From the NCBI GenBank assembly GCA_965203505.1, contig OZ241880.1, forward strand, positions 1,612,001 to 1,676,000: a stretch of 64,000 nucleotides of DNA. Direction: 5' to 3'. Shown here in pieces: positions 41,042 through 49,483 of this stretch. The notes beneath the pieces were generated by a model. That model was not told where the DNA came from. It saw nothing but the letters and a program-made list of their open reading frames with translations, and ran no database searches. A program made the translations under genes and the position numbers. Source of the DNA: Bin127 sp965203505 (GTDB lineage: Bacteria > Chloroflexota > Dehalococcoidia > Lucifugimonadales > Lucifugimonadaceae). Within the stretch, counting starts at the first letter, position 1, and every line of letters begins with the position of its first letter.

Positions 41042-43108
41042 TCACGCTACGCCGATACGCGCCTTCAGCTTGTCGAAAACACTTGCGAAGCCGCTATCGA
41101 ATTTCGTTCCGATGAACTCCTCCAATTCATCACGGTTTAGGACGGTTCTGCCACCTACACTGGCGTTGTCGTCTATCAAGGTTGAGGGAACGTTTTCCCA
41201 ATCGAATTCCCGTCTCCCAAAAGTGTCTTTCTGTTCGATGACGATCACTTTGTCGGCCTCCAATAACCAGCCGGTTGGAGTGTCGCCCTCCTTTTTGATC
41301 CTAGTGGCAGGTCGGAGCAAGTGTTCGAGTTGCGCTTTTATCCGTTCGTGCCGTTTGTTCGCATATTCGTTCCAACTTATAGGTGCGCACCATTTGGGAG
41401 GTTCGTCTTCAATCAGATAACCGATCAATTCCGCAAGGACTGTTGAGGAGAACTTGAGCCAATCATCAATTCTCGTAGCGTCATCGAGACGGGCGAGTAG
41501 GCGTTTCACGTATTCGCGGTAGAAATGCGTTGAGAGCTCACGCCGGACGTCTTGAATCTTCAGATGTAACTCATGGCGCAGGTTTTCTTTGTAAGACGGC
41601 AATGCTGTGGTGGTGTAGATCATCAAACTTCGTTTGACGATCTGGTCCGGGAATGCTTTCAATTCCTGGTTCATCGAAAGCACGAAACATGGATGCTCGG
41701 CGACCAAAGGCGGAGTTTCGTCTTTTATCATGTCTTCGCCGTAGTTTCTGAACGCTGGCCTACCGATGTCGTCGAACACTGCAGGGAATCGCTTGTACGC
41801 ATACTGGATATCGCGGAGTCTGCTCTTGGTGAACTGACTCTTGTCGACGTTGAAGGCTTTGCCAAACATTGATGTCATAAGCGTGTCGACTAAGCTTGAT
41901 TTGCCGCAAGATGGTTTGCCGTAAACGATCGCGAACGAAGGAAACCTGAAAATGTCTCCGTCATGGGCGGCCAATGTCCTCATATCGCACATAAACGGCG
42001 AGAAATACAACCAAGACCATAGGATGAAGTAATCTCTTTGAAGGCGTTCGACGCCCATCCCCCCTTCGAACGTGCCTTCGTAGTTGCCGAAGAATTCCAC
42101 CAACATATTCGCGTCTCGACGCGCTGCTTCAGGATCCGCATCCAACGAGAATGGTTCGCCGAAGAGTTGAACGGTTCGAGCATCTTTGTCGATTGACAAT
42201 TCGCGGTGGTCAGTTTCAGAATCGGACTGCACCGACCGGATTTGGCTGACCTCCTTTACAATTCGCCGTCTCAATTCGGACGTTATGTGTTGCTTGCCGT
42301 TGCGCGGTGGAGGAATAACGTTGGCCACAACCGGTGGCACAGCTTTCTTCATCCTTTCGATCCGCTCGATTTGAGCAGGAACGCTGATCTGCAATACTTC
42401 GTCCGATTGCGACGTACTTTCCGATGAATCGATCACGAGTGTCGAATGATCGTTCGAGTTCAGCACCGGAACTTCGTCGATCTGGATTTGCGCATTTTCG
42501 ACTCGTTCAGCAGGCAACTGTATTTCGTCAGACGCCGAATCTCTGATTACCTCGTACATGCTGAGATAGTGGTCCCAAGCGCGGTCATCATCGTCAAAAC
42601 GAACTAAGGTTTCGGATTGACGCCCTCCGAATGCGGTTTCGGATAGATTTGCGGAACCGAGAAGGACTCGCTTTTTGCCAGTTTCGGAATCCTCCAAGAG
42701 GTACAGCTTGGCGTGGGCGATCTGTTTTCTCAAAACTCGAAATCGCGCTTGACCCTCCCGGATGCGTTCAAGAATGAACGCGTGTCGGTCGTCGGAAAGA
42801 TTTTTGATCGCGGCGCGGGCGTCACTGATGGCGACCTGCTGAAACGCCAGAATGTCCCTGAGTGTTCGCAGAGTACCTTCGCATCCGAAAACGCATTCGA
42901 AGTCGTTGAATGCGTGCTTGTCGAGTAATCGGACGATGGCGCTCACGCCGGCAGAATAGGTGAGAATACGAATGCGATCATATCCGTCAAACATGCTCCA
43001 CGAAAACTTCGACTCGGATTCGAAACTCGCCTTCGCAACTCGAAGGCCAGTGCCATCATCCATTTCGAATTGAGGGTTTTCTCCAAGTTTGTGGAGGGTT
43101 TGTGTCAT
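41042..43108 (-). CDS. PLD-family nuclease fused to an SF3/D5-like P-loop ATPase, first gene of the CBASS operon
   Basis: 688 aa. Residues ~35-190 form a phospholipase-D-type nuclease domain with one HKD motif, IAHAKLYLLED (H132, K134) and GSANLS (151-156); such single-motif proteins dimerise to form one site (as in BfiI). A variable Ser/Asp-rich linker (200-300) follows. Residues ~340-500 carry an ATPase: Walker A VYGKPSCGKSSLVD (G397-S404), acidic Walker-B-like FPAVFDDIGRP (D446, D447), sensor-like VLSMNQELKAFP (N480) and Arg in QIVKRSL (R493), resembling superfamily-3/D5 helicases. The C-terminal ~190 residues are not recognised. It starts the operon 29 bases before the CD-NTase. No family name comes to mind; an anti-phage role is inference from context. 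Confidence 0.85.
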   Translation of the reverse strand: MTQTLHKLGENPQFEMDDGTGLRVAKASFESESKFSWSMFDGYDRIRILTYSAGVSAIVRLLDKHAFNDFECVFGCEGTLRTLRDILAFQQVAISDARAAIKNLSDDRHAFILERIREGQARFRVLRKQIAHAKLYLLEDSETGKKRVLLGSANLSETAFGGRQSETLVRFDDDDRAWDHYLSMYEVIRDSASDEIQLPAERVENAQIQIDEVPVLNSNDHSTLVIDSSESTSQSDEVLQISVPAQIERIERMKKAVPPVVANVIPPPRNGKQHITSELRRRIVKEVSQIRSVQSDSETDHRELSIDKDARTVQLFGEPFSLDADPEAARRDANMLVEFFGNYEGTFEGGMGVERLQRDYFILWSWLYFSPFMCDMRTLAAHDGDIFRFPSFAIVYGKPSCGKSSLVDTLMTSMFGKAFNVDKSQFTKSRLRDIQYAYKRFPAVFDDIGRPAFRNYGEDMIKDETPPLVAEHPCFVLSMNQELKAFPDQIVKRSLMIYTTTALPSYKENLRHELHLKIQDVRRELSTHFYREYVKRLLARLDDATRIDDWLKFSSTVLAELIGYLIEDEPPKWCAPISWNEYANKRHERIKAQLEHLLRPATRIKKEGDTPTGWLLEADKVIVIEQKDTFGRREFDWENVPSTLIDDNASVGGRTVLNRDELEEFIGTKFDSGFASVFDKLKARIGVA

Positions 43109-43298
43109 CCGAACGTCCGTCTTCTCCTTGCAGGACCCTCAAGGACTAATTCCAAATCGTGACCAAGTGACCAATTGTTGCGGCCACTCGAACTAAGGAT
43201 AATGTCCTGAGCAAAATGTCAGTAGTCAAGCCGGAATTGTGTAGGAATGACGGGGTTTTGTTGGGATTTGGGTGGCAGGTGGTGGTTGAGGGCACGGT

Positions 43299-44051
43299 TT
43301 AGATTACGCCTGGGAGGAGTGCGCGGCGGTTTTTGGGGTAGTTTTTGAATGTTTGGTGGTACCATCGGTGGCGCCATAGGGCGCGGGGTATTAGGTTTGC
43401 GAGTGTCCAGATTGCGAAGGCGAGGCTGGGTAGGGACCACATCACGAGTGCGAAACCGATCCATTGGATCATTTCGCCGACTAGGTTTGGGGTTGAGAAG
43501 AATCGGAACGCTCCGCCTTGGGGGATGATGTAACGCTCGTTGGACGCATTTCGCAGGGCTGCTAGGCGATAGTCTGAGGTGATGTTGAGTGCGGCACCGA
43601 TTAGGAACGTGAGGGCTCCTAGGTAAAACCTCGGGTCGGAGAACCATGATTCGGGGTAGTCGGCTATCTCGATGAGGAACCATCCGATGAGCAATCCGTT
43701 AACGACGTTGAATCCAAATCCCGAGAATGAAGTGATGAGAGTTATCGGGGCGCTGCGGCGTTGGACGATCCACGGCCAAATGAGTGTTCGGTGCGTGTAG
43801 TGGGCGACCCACGCCAAAATCAAGACATCGGCTACTATGTGTCGATTACCCTGCGATATGTAAACAAAAGGCAGGACAGTCAGAGCGGGTATTTCCATGA
43901 TGAACCAACCCCAAGAGGATGGGATACGGGGTCCAATGGCTTTGCCGCCGAAACGTCCGATGAAATCGAAACCGAGGATGCTGACGATGAAAACCGGGAT
44001 GGCCAATGCCGCCCAAATCAGCACGATTAGGTCGAATGTGGAATTTATCAC
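43299..44051 (-). CDS. DUF1295/steroid-5-alpha-reductase-like membrane protein
   Basis: 250 aa, GTG start at 44051 sharing bases with the stop of the upstream SDR gene (GTGA). Six or so hydrophobic segments and the C-terminal block of 3-oxo-5-alpha-steroid 4-dehydrogenase/isoprenylcysteine methyltransferase-like proteins: YIIPQGGAFRFFSTPNLVGEMIQWIGFALV (in pieces), NLIPRALWRHRWYHQTFKNYPKNRRALLPGV. The Y-P-..R-.AL-P-G end is typical of NADPH-binding reductases of this fold. Acts in the membrane on a lipid or sterol-like substrate; the actual one is unknown. About 190 bases before it (toward the CBASS operon) hold no gene. Confidence 0.82.
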   Translation of the reverse strand: MINSTFDLIVLIWAALAIPVFIVSILGFDFIGRFGGKAIGPRIPSSWGWFIMEIPALTVLPFVYISQGNRHIVADVLILAWVAHYTHRTLIWPWIVQRRSAPITLITSFSGFGFNVVNGLLIGWFLIEIADYPESWFSDPRFYLGALTFLIGAALNITSDYRLAALRNASNERYIIPQGGAFRFFSTPNLVGEMIQWIGFALVMWSLPSLAFAIWTLANLIPRALWRHRWYHQTFKNYPKNRRALLPGVI

Positions 44052-45055
44052 GCCTGTGCAAGCATATCGTTTTGTTTGAACCACTCGAGCGTGTCGAAAA
44101 TCGTCTCTCGGATGGGTCGCGGTCGATAACCCAATTCGGACATCGGCGGGTCTTGGTCGACTGATACTGGACAGTCTCGGACCAGATCAAGCGACTCACG
44201 GGTGTAAAGAGGCGACATGTTCCTGAAGTTGGCGTACATCCGGATGAATGGTAATCCTGCCAACGCGACGGCGTACGGCACGGTGGGCAGGTTCAGATTG
44301 CGGCCTAGAAACTCTGAGCAGTATTTTGCGAGTTGCGAAAGTGTCGCGTGTTCGCCGACTGTCAGAAACACGTTTCCGCTGCCTTCATGATCCACGGCTT
44401 GGGCGACGGCTTGGGCGACGTCGCGGACGTCGGTCCACCAATATCCCTCGCGTATCAGCATGGGAATATCTTTGTTGGCGATGTCGAGAAGCATCCTGCC
44501 CACGATGGAAGGTCGATCATCCTGCGGTCCGATCAATCCTGAAGGGCAAATGACGGACCCGCTCAAGGTCCCGTCTGACATCGCTCGAACCGCGTCTCGA
44601 TGGGCGGTAGCCTTCGTGACGCTGTAGGCGTATCGTGAGTTCATCGCGAGAGGCGTATCGGTGTCGAGGACGATTCCTCGCAACGGTCCAAAAGAATGAA
44701 TGCTGCTGATGTGGATGAGTTTCGGGACATTGGAATCAACGCAAGCTTGGATCGTGTTGCGTGCGCCTTCGAGATTCACCCGATCTGCTAGATCGCGATG
44801 TGCGTCGACGATGGGCACGATGCTGACGGTGTTGACGACGACGTCGACGCCCCGAAACGCTTCAAGCAAAGAGGCACGGTCGAGAACGTCGGCTTCTCGC
44901 GTTTCGGCATCTCCGATCAGGTCTGGCGGTAACTGGCGAGGGGAGCCTTTGCGTACCACTCCAATGGTCTCGTGTCCGCGCTGGATCAGGGCTCGGCAGA
45001 CATGTCCACCAAGGAAACCGCCGGAGCCGGTGACTGCGATTTTTCGAGTTTTCAA
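44048..45055 (-). CDS. NAD-dependent epimerase/dehydratase, 3beta-hydroxysteroid dehydrogenase-like
   Basis: 335 aa extended short-chain dehydrogenase. Rossmann motif IAVTGSGGFLGGHVCRAL, ADVLDRASLLEAFRGVDVVVNTVS, active-site SSIHSFGPL and YAYSVTKATAHRDAV (Tyr-x3-Lys). Overall resembles the 3beta-HSD/sterol dehydrogenase group. TTG start at 45055, as no later start precedes the Rossmann glycine motif. The stop overlaps the start of the 5-alpha-reductase-like gene, so the two are translationally coupled and probably modify the same lipid or sterol. Confidence 0.86.
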   Translation of the reverse strand: MKTRKIAVTGSGGFLGGHVCRALIQRGHETIGVVRKGSPRQLPPDLIGDAETREADVLDRASLLEAFRGVDVVVNTVSIVPIVDAHRDLADRVNLEGARNTIQACVDSNVPKLIHISSIHSFGPLRGIVLDTDTPLAMNSRYAYSVTKATAHRDAVRAMSDGTLSGSVICPSGLIGPQDDRPSIVGRMLLDIANKDIPMLIREGYWWTDVRDVAQAVAQAVDHEGSGNVFLTVGEHATLSQLAKYCSEFLGRNLNLPTVPYAVALAGLPFIRMYANFRNMSPLYTRESLDLVRDCPVSVDQDPPMSELGYRPRPIRETIFDTLEWFKQNDMLAQA

Positions 45056-45300
45056 GGGGTGATTGGAACTGTCTTGCTTCGCAGGGGATATCGTTTACCG
45101 GTTATCGGAAGTGCGTGGTTTCAACGGTCGTAAAGCGCATTCGACTGGTTGGCGATTGTTCTCGTTGGTACAGGCTACATCTGTTGGTGAGGGTGCTGGG
45201 GAGAATCTTATCGAAATTGAAGTGTGTGGAAGGGTGGGCACGGCTGGCGTTCGGTGGTTTTAGACAGCGCCTGAGAAGGACCGTTGCGGACGGTTCTCAC

Positions 45301-45484
45301 GCCCCCTTTGTCCTTCGGACATTTCCCCCGTTAACGGTGGAAACCCGGATCGGCTGGAGCCGGCCATTGAGGTTTTGCAATGGTCTCGTTAACGGGGGAA
45401 ACCCTGCCGCCTCTCCGCCCCGGGCACCCCCTGCGAGCGCCGCTTCGCTTGCTCGCGTCCCCCTCGCTCCGCGAAGGGGACGGG
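45301..45484. repeat. Dispersed intergenic repeat, expanded copy
   Basis: GCCCCCTTTGTCCTTCGGAC ATTTCCCCCGTTAACGGTGG AAACCCGGATCG, a 40-base spacer, then a second partial unit CTCGTTAACGGGGGAAACCC, and a GC-rich arm with CGCTTGCTCGCG, CCCTCGCTCCGCGAAGGGG. Same family as 38391 and 57184. It occupies most of the 519-base gap (45056-45574) between two divergent genes; no gene is seen in the remainder. Confidence 0.8.
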
Positions 45485-45574
45485 AAGTTGCACGGGCGAC
45501 TGCGATTTAGGAGCGGAGGGCGAGAATCTCGTAGAGTATTAGGATTGAGGTATCTTTTCTTGTGGAGAGGTCAA

Positions 45575-47611
45575 TTGACGACTGAGGGAACGGCAACTGT
45601 AACTCGCCCGGCGGCGGACGCGCTGAGTCTGCCGGAAGAGTTGCTGCTGGTGCTTCTGAACGAAGAGAGCGGTTACTTTCATCAGGTACCCGGTTGGAAC
45701 CTGAACTGCGCGGTGGCTGGCGCGGCATTGGCTGAACTGTCGTTGATCGGTCGGATCGACACCGATCTGGAGTCGCTGATTCTTTTGGATTCGACCGAGA
45801 CCGGTAATCCGTTGCTCGACCCGATCTTGCAGGAGATTGCGAAGGAAGAGGAAGAACGGGATGCCCGTTACTGGGTGGAGCGCCTTGCTCCTAGGTCTGA
45901 GTCGATAATCACGGATGTGTTGGACGGTCTTGTTGAGCAAGAGATTCTCGACTACCACACTGGAGAGTTTTACACCTTCAGCAAGCATCGTCGGCGGGGC
46001 GACACAGCTGCTGGAGAAGTCTACACGGCGGGCGAGTTCGTTAAGGCCCGATTGACCGCGATCATCTTCACGGACGTGATTCCGGATCCGCGCGACGCGA
46101 TAATCACCGGTCTCGTCAACGCTTGTCACGTGTTCCATGTGATGTTTCCGATCGACGATGAGGTGGAGGGGAGGATTCGGCTCGTCAGCAATATGGATCT
46201 GATTGGCCGAGCGATCGCGGCGGCGGTGGCGGATAGCATCGTGGCTCCCACGCTTCGCCGTCCCTCGTTTACCAAACCGATTCCACCCGTCGCCGTGCGT
46301 GATTTGTTGTTCAACCGCGATTTGCGAGAGGGCAGGTTGCCAGCCGGGTTCGCTACTTTGGCCGAGAAGTACGGTCCGGTGTTTGAACTTCGGCTCCCGT
46401 TCCGCCAGAACTTGATCGTGCTTGCAGGTGTGGAGACGAATCGATGGGCGCAGCGCAAGGGGCGGCTGTTCTTGCGGGCGAAGGAGTACTTCGAAGGCGT
46501 CGACAAGGCGTATGGCGTTTCGCGTTCGATGCACTCGATCGACGGTGCGGATCATTTTCATTTTCGCAAATCGTTGCAGCCCGCCTACTCGAGTAAGACA
46601 CTGACGAGGCGTCTGGACGAGGTCTATGACTTGGCCCGCGAGCACATGGCTATCTGGGAGATTGGTACCCCGATCCCGGCGCAGACGATGTTACGACCAT
46701 TTTTGAACGCGCAAGCGTCGCCGCTCTTCGCCAGCATTGACACGCAAGACGAGATTGACGATGCGCTTCGATACAAGATGCGGGTACTCAACGTAGGCCT
46801 CATCAAGCTGTTGCCGAGTTTCATGCTCAAGACTCCGTCTATGCGCCGGCGGGAGAAGTCCATGGATCGGATTGTAGAGCGAATGCAAAACACACATACG
46901 GCCGCGCAGCGGATAGGTATGCCTCCTGACGTGGTGGACGCGTATCTAAACCTTCACGGTTCTGATCCCCAATTTCTGCCGGAATCGGATCTGAGCTTGC
47001 CGTTGGGTGCGATCTTGATGACCAGCATGTACATGGGCGATCAGCTTGGTTTCGCTCTTTACTGGTTGTTGCAGAATCCCGATTTGTACGAGCAAGTCAC
47101 GGCGGAAGCGGACGCGTTGTGGGCCGATGGCGATCCCGGTGAGGACGACTTCAGTCTGGACCGTATCGACGTGACCCACCGGGTGCTGATGGAGTCTCTG
47201 CGAATGTCGCCGATCGTGGCTATGTCGATGCGCACGGTGATGAATACCTGCGTTGTGGAGGGTTACGAATTACCAGTCGGTTCGCTGCTTGTGATTGCAC
47301 AGACGGCATCGCACTACTTGGAAGAGGCGTTCCCTGATCCGATGAAGTTCGACATCGACCGCTACGCTCCGCCACGAAACGAACATGCCGGTGCCGGCTA
47401 CGCTCCCTACGGGTTAGGCACGCACTCATGTCTTGGATTCAACTGGTCTCAACTTCAACTCACGATCAATCTGCTCATGCTCGCGCATTACTTCAAGATG
47501 GAGCTGGCCCGTCCCTACAAGCGGGTGCCGATGGATCCGTTGCCGTCACAGTCGCCCAGCAACAAACTGAAGTTCAGGCTCGTCGAGCGGCGGCATGATC
47601 TTCGAGTCTAA
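45575..47611 (+). CDS. GPP34 (Golgi phosphoprotein 3-like) domain fused to a cytochrome P450
   Basis: 678 aa from a TTG at 45575 placed by GGAGAGG 5 bases upstream; the open frame before it is repeat DNA. Residues ~17-235 match the bacterial GPP34 domain: LSLPEELLLVLLNEESG, CAVAGAALAELSLIGRI, GNPLLDPILQEI, VLDGLVEQEIL. Residues ~250-678 form a P450: MHSIDGADHFHFRKSL, K-helix MESLRMSP (E540, R543), and heme-ligand loop YGLGTHSCLGFN (C619). The I-helix reads YMGDQLGFALYW: Asp489 is there but the O2-activating Thr is Gln490. No redox partner is fused or adjacent. GPP34 domains bind phosphoinositides in eukaryotes; bacterial role unknown. A membrane-recruited P450 of unusual chemistry is inference. 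Confidence 0.85.
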   Translation: MTTEGTATVTRPAADALSLPEELLLVLLNEESGYFHQVPGWNLNCAVAGAALAELSLIGRIDTDLESLILLDSTETGNPLLDPILQEIAKEEEERDARYWVERLAPRSESIITDVLDGLVEQEILDYHTGEFYTFSKHRRRGDTAAGEVYTAGEFVKARLTAIIFTDVIPDPRDAIITGLVNACHVFHVMFPIDDEVEGRIRLVSNMDLIGRAIAAAVADSIVAPTLRRPSFTKPIPPVAVRDLLFNRDLREGRLPAGFATLAEKYGPVFELRLPFRQNLIVLAGVETNRWAQRKGRLFLRAKEYFEGVDKAYGVSRSMHSIDGADHFHFRKSLQPAYSSKTLTRRLDEVYDLAREHMAIWEIGTPIPAQTMLRPFLNAQASPLFASIDTQDEIDDALRYKMRVLNVGLIKLLPSFMLKTPSMRRREKSMDRIVERMQNTHTAAQRIGMPPDVVDAYLNLHGSDPQFLPESDLSLPLGAILMTSMYMGDQLGFALYWLLQNPDLYEQVTAEADALWADGDPGEDDFSLDRIDVTHRVLMESLRMSPIVAMSMRTVMNTCVVEGYELPVGSLLVIAQTASHYLEEAFPDPMKFDIDRYAPPRNEHAGAGYAPYGLGTHSCLGFNWSQLQLTINLLMLAHYFKMELARPYKRVPMDPLPSQSPSNKLKFRLVERRHDLRV

Positions 47612-47625
47612 GTTCGTTGCGCCTG

Positions 47626-48504
47626 TTATTCCGCGCTCACCGCAACTACGTCCATTTTGACGGTGGCTTCTAGGTTTGAGGGACCGCCGTCGATTAGGAC
47701 GCCGCGGGTGGGAGAGACGTCTAGGTAGTCTCGGCCCACTGCGATGCGGACGTGGCGTTCGTCGGCGATGGTGGCGTTTGTGGGGTCGAAGCCGAACCAT
47801 CCGAGGTCGGGTAGGAGGCATTCAACCCATGCGTGGGTAGCGGATTCGGGTGTCTGTTCGCCGTCGAGTCCGGTGACGTGCATGTAGCCGGAGACGTAGC
47901 GGGTGGGGATTCCCCATGATCGGGCGACTGCGATCATTACGTGTGTGTAGTCTTGGCAGACGCCTTCTTTAGTTTCGAGGATGTCGTCGATTGTGGATGC
48001 GACGGTGGTAGAACCTGGTTGGTAATTGAACCTGCGGTGCAGGGTGTCGGATAGGCGCAGAAGGGATTCGACTGGGTCAGTACTGGCGATGATGTTGTTC
48101 TCGCTGACGAAGTTATCCAATGCTTCGGACCATGGTGTCAGCGCGCTTTCGTGTGTGAAATCCCAATGTTCGAACGTGTTGGTCCACGAGCTGATCTCAT
48201 CCCAAGCAGTGGGGCCGAGGGCAGTTGGCAGCCTTGCGCCGGTTACGGTGTCTACTTCGGAACGAGTCGTGATGACGAGGGATTCGTGTCTGAAGTTGAT
48301 CGTGATGACGTGTTTGTTATTGCCGAAGCTGTCTGATTCTTCGCTCAAGGTGGCGTGTGGTTCCATCTGGGCGTCGAAATTCCGAAGGGCTTGGTCAAAG
48401 TCGTTGCGTGGTTCCAGACAGAGCCACATGACGCTTCGCGCTGCGGGCGTTTCGTAAACGTAGTGCGAAACGTGTTCGATGTTGTATCTGACTAAATCTG
48501 TCAT
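47626..48504 (-). CDS. Transglutaminase-like protease-fold protein of the ATP-grasp/alpha-E operon
   Basis: 292 aa from the ATG at 48504, which overlaps the alpha-E stop (ATGA). N-terminal bacterial transglutaminase-associated beta domain (YNIEHVSHYVYETPAARSVMWLCLEP in pieces), then the core with catalytic Cys in TKEGVCQDYTHVMIAVARSWGIP, His in ATHAWVECLLPDLGWFGFDPTN and the following Asp. Cytosolic. Together with the next two genes it forms a widely conserved three-gene set predicted to build and cleave a peptide-like or glutamyl product, though the product is not established. Confidence 0.9.
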   Translation of the reverse strand: MTDLVRYNIEHVSHYVYETPAARSVMWLCLEPRNDFDQALRNFDAQMEPHATLSEESDSFGNNKHVITINFRHESLVITTRSEVDTVTGARLPTALGPTAWDEISSWTNTFEHWDFTHESALTPWSEALDNFVSENNIIASTDPVESLLRLSDTLHRRFNYQPGSTTVASTIDDILETKEGVCQDYTHVMIAVARSWGIPTRYVSGYMHVTGLDGEQTPESATHAWVECLLPDLGWFGFDPTNATIADERHVRIAVGRDYLDVSPTRGVLIDGGPSNLEATVKMDVVAVSAE

Positions 48505-49478
48505 CTGGAGATCAATTGAGGAGTGTCTTCGACGGCGTAGTCGAAGTAAGTCTTGGCGACTAGATCGTGTAGCTGCCAGCTGTATCGCCTGACCTGCCGG
48601 AGGAAGGCTTCCTTGTCTTCGCGATCTTCCCAATCGAAGCGGATCAGGGCTTCGAGTCGGCCGGCGAGTCGTTGTGCGGCGGCGGAGGATTGGTTGTTCG
48701 GGCCATCACCGATCGAAGCGAGTTCTTGTCCGGCGCGGCCGACGGACCTGCGTAGCGATTCGGGTAGCTGTCGGTCTGCAACGAGGAGATTGAGGGCGAG
48801 TTCGGGATCGATTTCGATGCTGTATCGGCGTTCGTAGACTTCGAGCGCATGAAACACGCTCAGGAGGCTGCTCCAATCGGAATCGTCGTAGTCAGGCGCA
48901 TTTGTTTGAAGCCGTCGTTGCGCCAAAAGTAGGGCGCATGTGAATTGGAGGCGCTCGATGAACTGTCCGAAACGCAAGAAGTGCCATCCTTCGTCGCGGT
49001 ACATCGTTGCAGTGGCAACGCCGGCAAACATGTCAATGGATGCTGCGACATCGGAGTAGAAGGTGGACGGCGAGGAGAGCCATATGTCCTGCATCTTGAC
49101 GTTTTGGATTCGGAGGTATTCCGTATTGAGCGAGGTCCACATCTCGTCGCTGATGCAGTGACGCATCTGGCGTGCGTTTTCGCGACCACGCTCGAAACAG
49201 CTGAGCAGCGATTCGGGGTTCGAGCGTTCGAAGGTTAACTCGTCGGCTAAGAAGTAGGCGTCGACGAGGTTGTAGTCGTCCATGGGATGCAGTCGCAGAA
49301 TACCGCCTAGCGGATGGCGTTCCATGGCGGTGTAGATACGTCGCCAACCGCAATGGATCTCGCGGATGGGTCGATCTACTAGAGCATCGGCCTGCGACTG
49401 TAGGAGTCGACACATGAAACCTGCACGCTCGAGGTAGCGTGCCATCCAGTAAACACCTTGTGCGCTGCGTGCGAGCAC
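48501..49478 (-). CDS. Alpha-E domain protein (DUF403)
   Basis: 325 aa all-helical protein beginning MLARSAQGVYWMARYLERAGFMCRLL (in pieces), the hallmark of the alpha-E family; also AGVATATMYRDEGWHFLRFGQFIERLQFTCALL (in pieces) and a C-terminal helical repeat. GTG start at 49478, five bases after the ATP-grasp stop, and its own stop overlaps the transglutaminase start. Always found with a circularly permuted ATP-grasp protein; biochemical role unknown. Confidence 0.92.
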   Translation of the reverse strand: MLARSAQGVYWMARYLERAGFMCRLLQSQADALVDRPIREIHCGWRRIYTAMERHPLGGILRLHPMDDYNLVDAYFLADELTFERSNPESLLSCFERGRENARQMRHCISDEMWTSLNTEYLRIQNVKMQDIWLSSPSTFYSDVAASIDMFAGVATATMYRDEGWHFLRFGQFIERLQFTCALLLAQRRLQTNAPDYDDSDWSSLLSVFHALEVYERRYSIEIDPELALNLLVADRQLPESLRRSVGRAGQELASIGDGPNNQSSAAAQRLAGRLEALIRFDWEDREDKEAFLRQVRRYSWQLHDLVAKTYFDYAVEDTPQLISR

Positions 49479-49483
49479 TTGCG

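Noticed and set aside
39400..43298. Integrative element using tRNA-Met as attachment site for the CBASS operon
   Set aside because: No copy of the tRNA 3' end was found past the operon, and there is no integrase.
45539..46645. Minus-strand open frame of 368 codons opposite the GPP34-P450 gene
   Set aside because: Shadow of a gene with clear domains on the other strand; Arg/Gln-rich composition without motifs.
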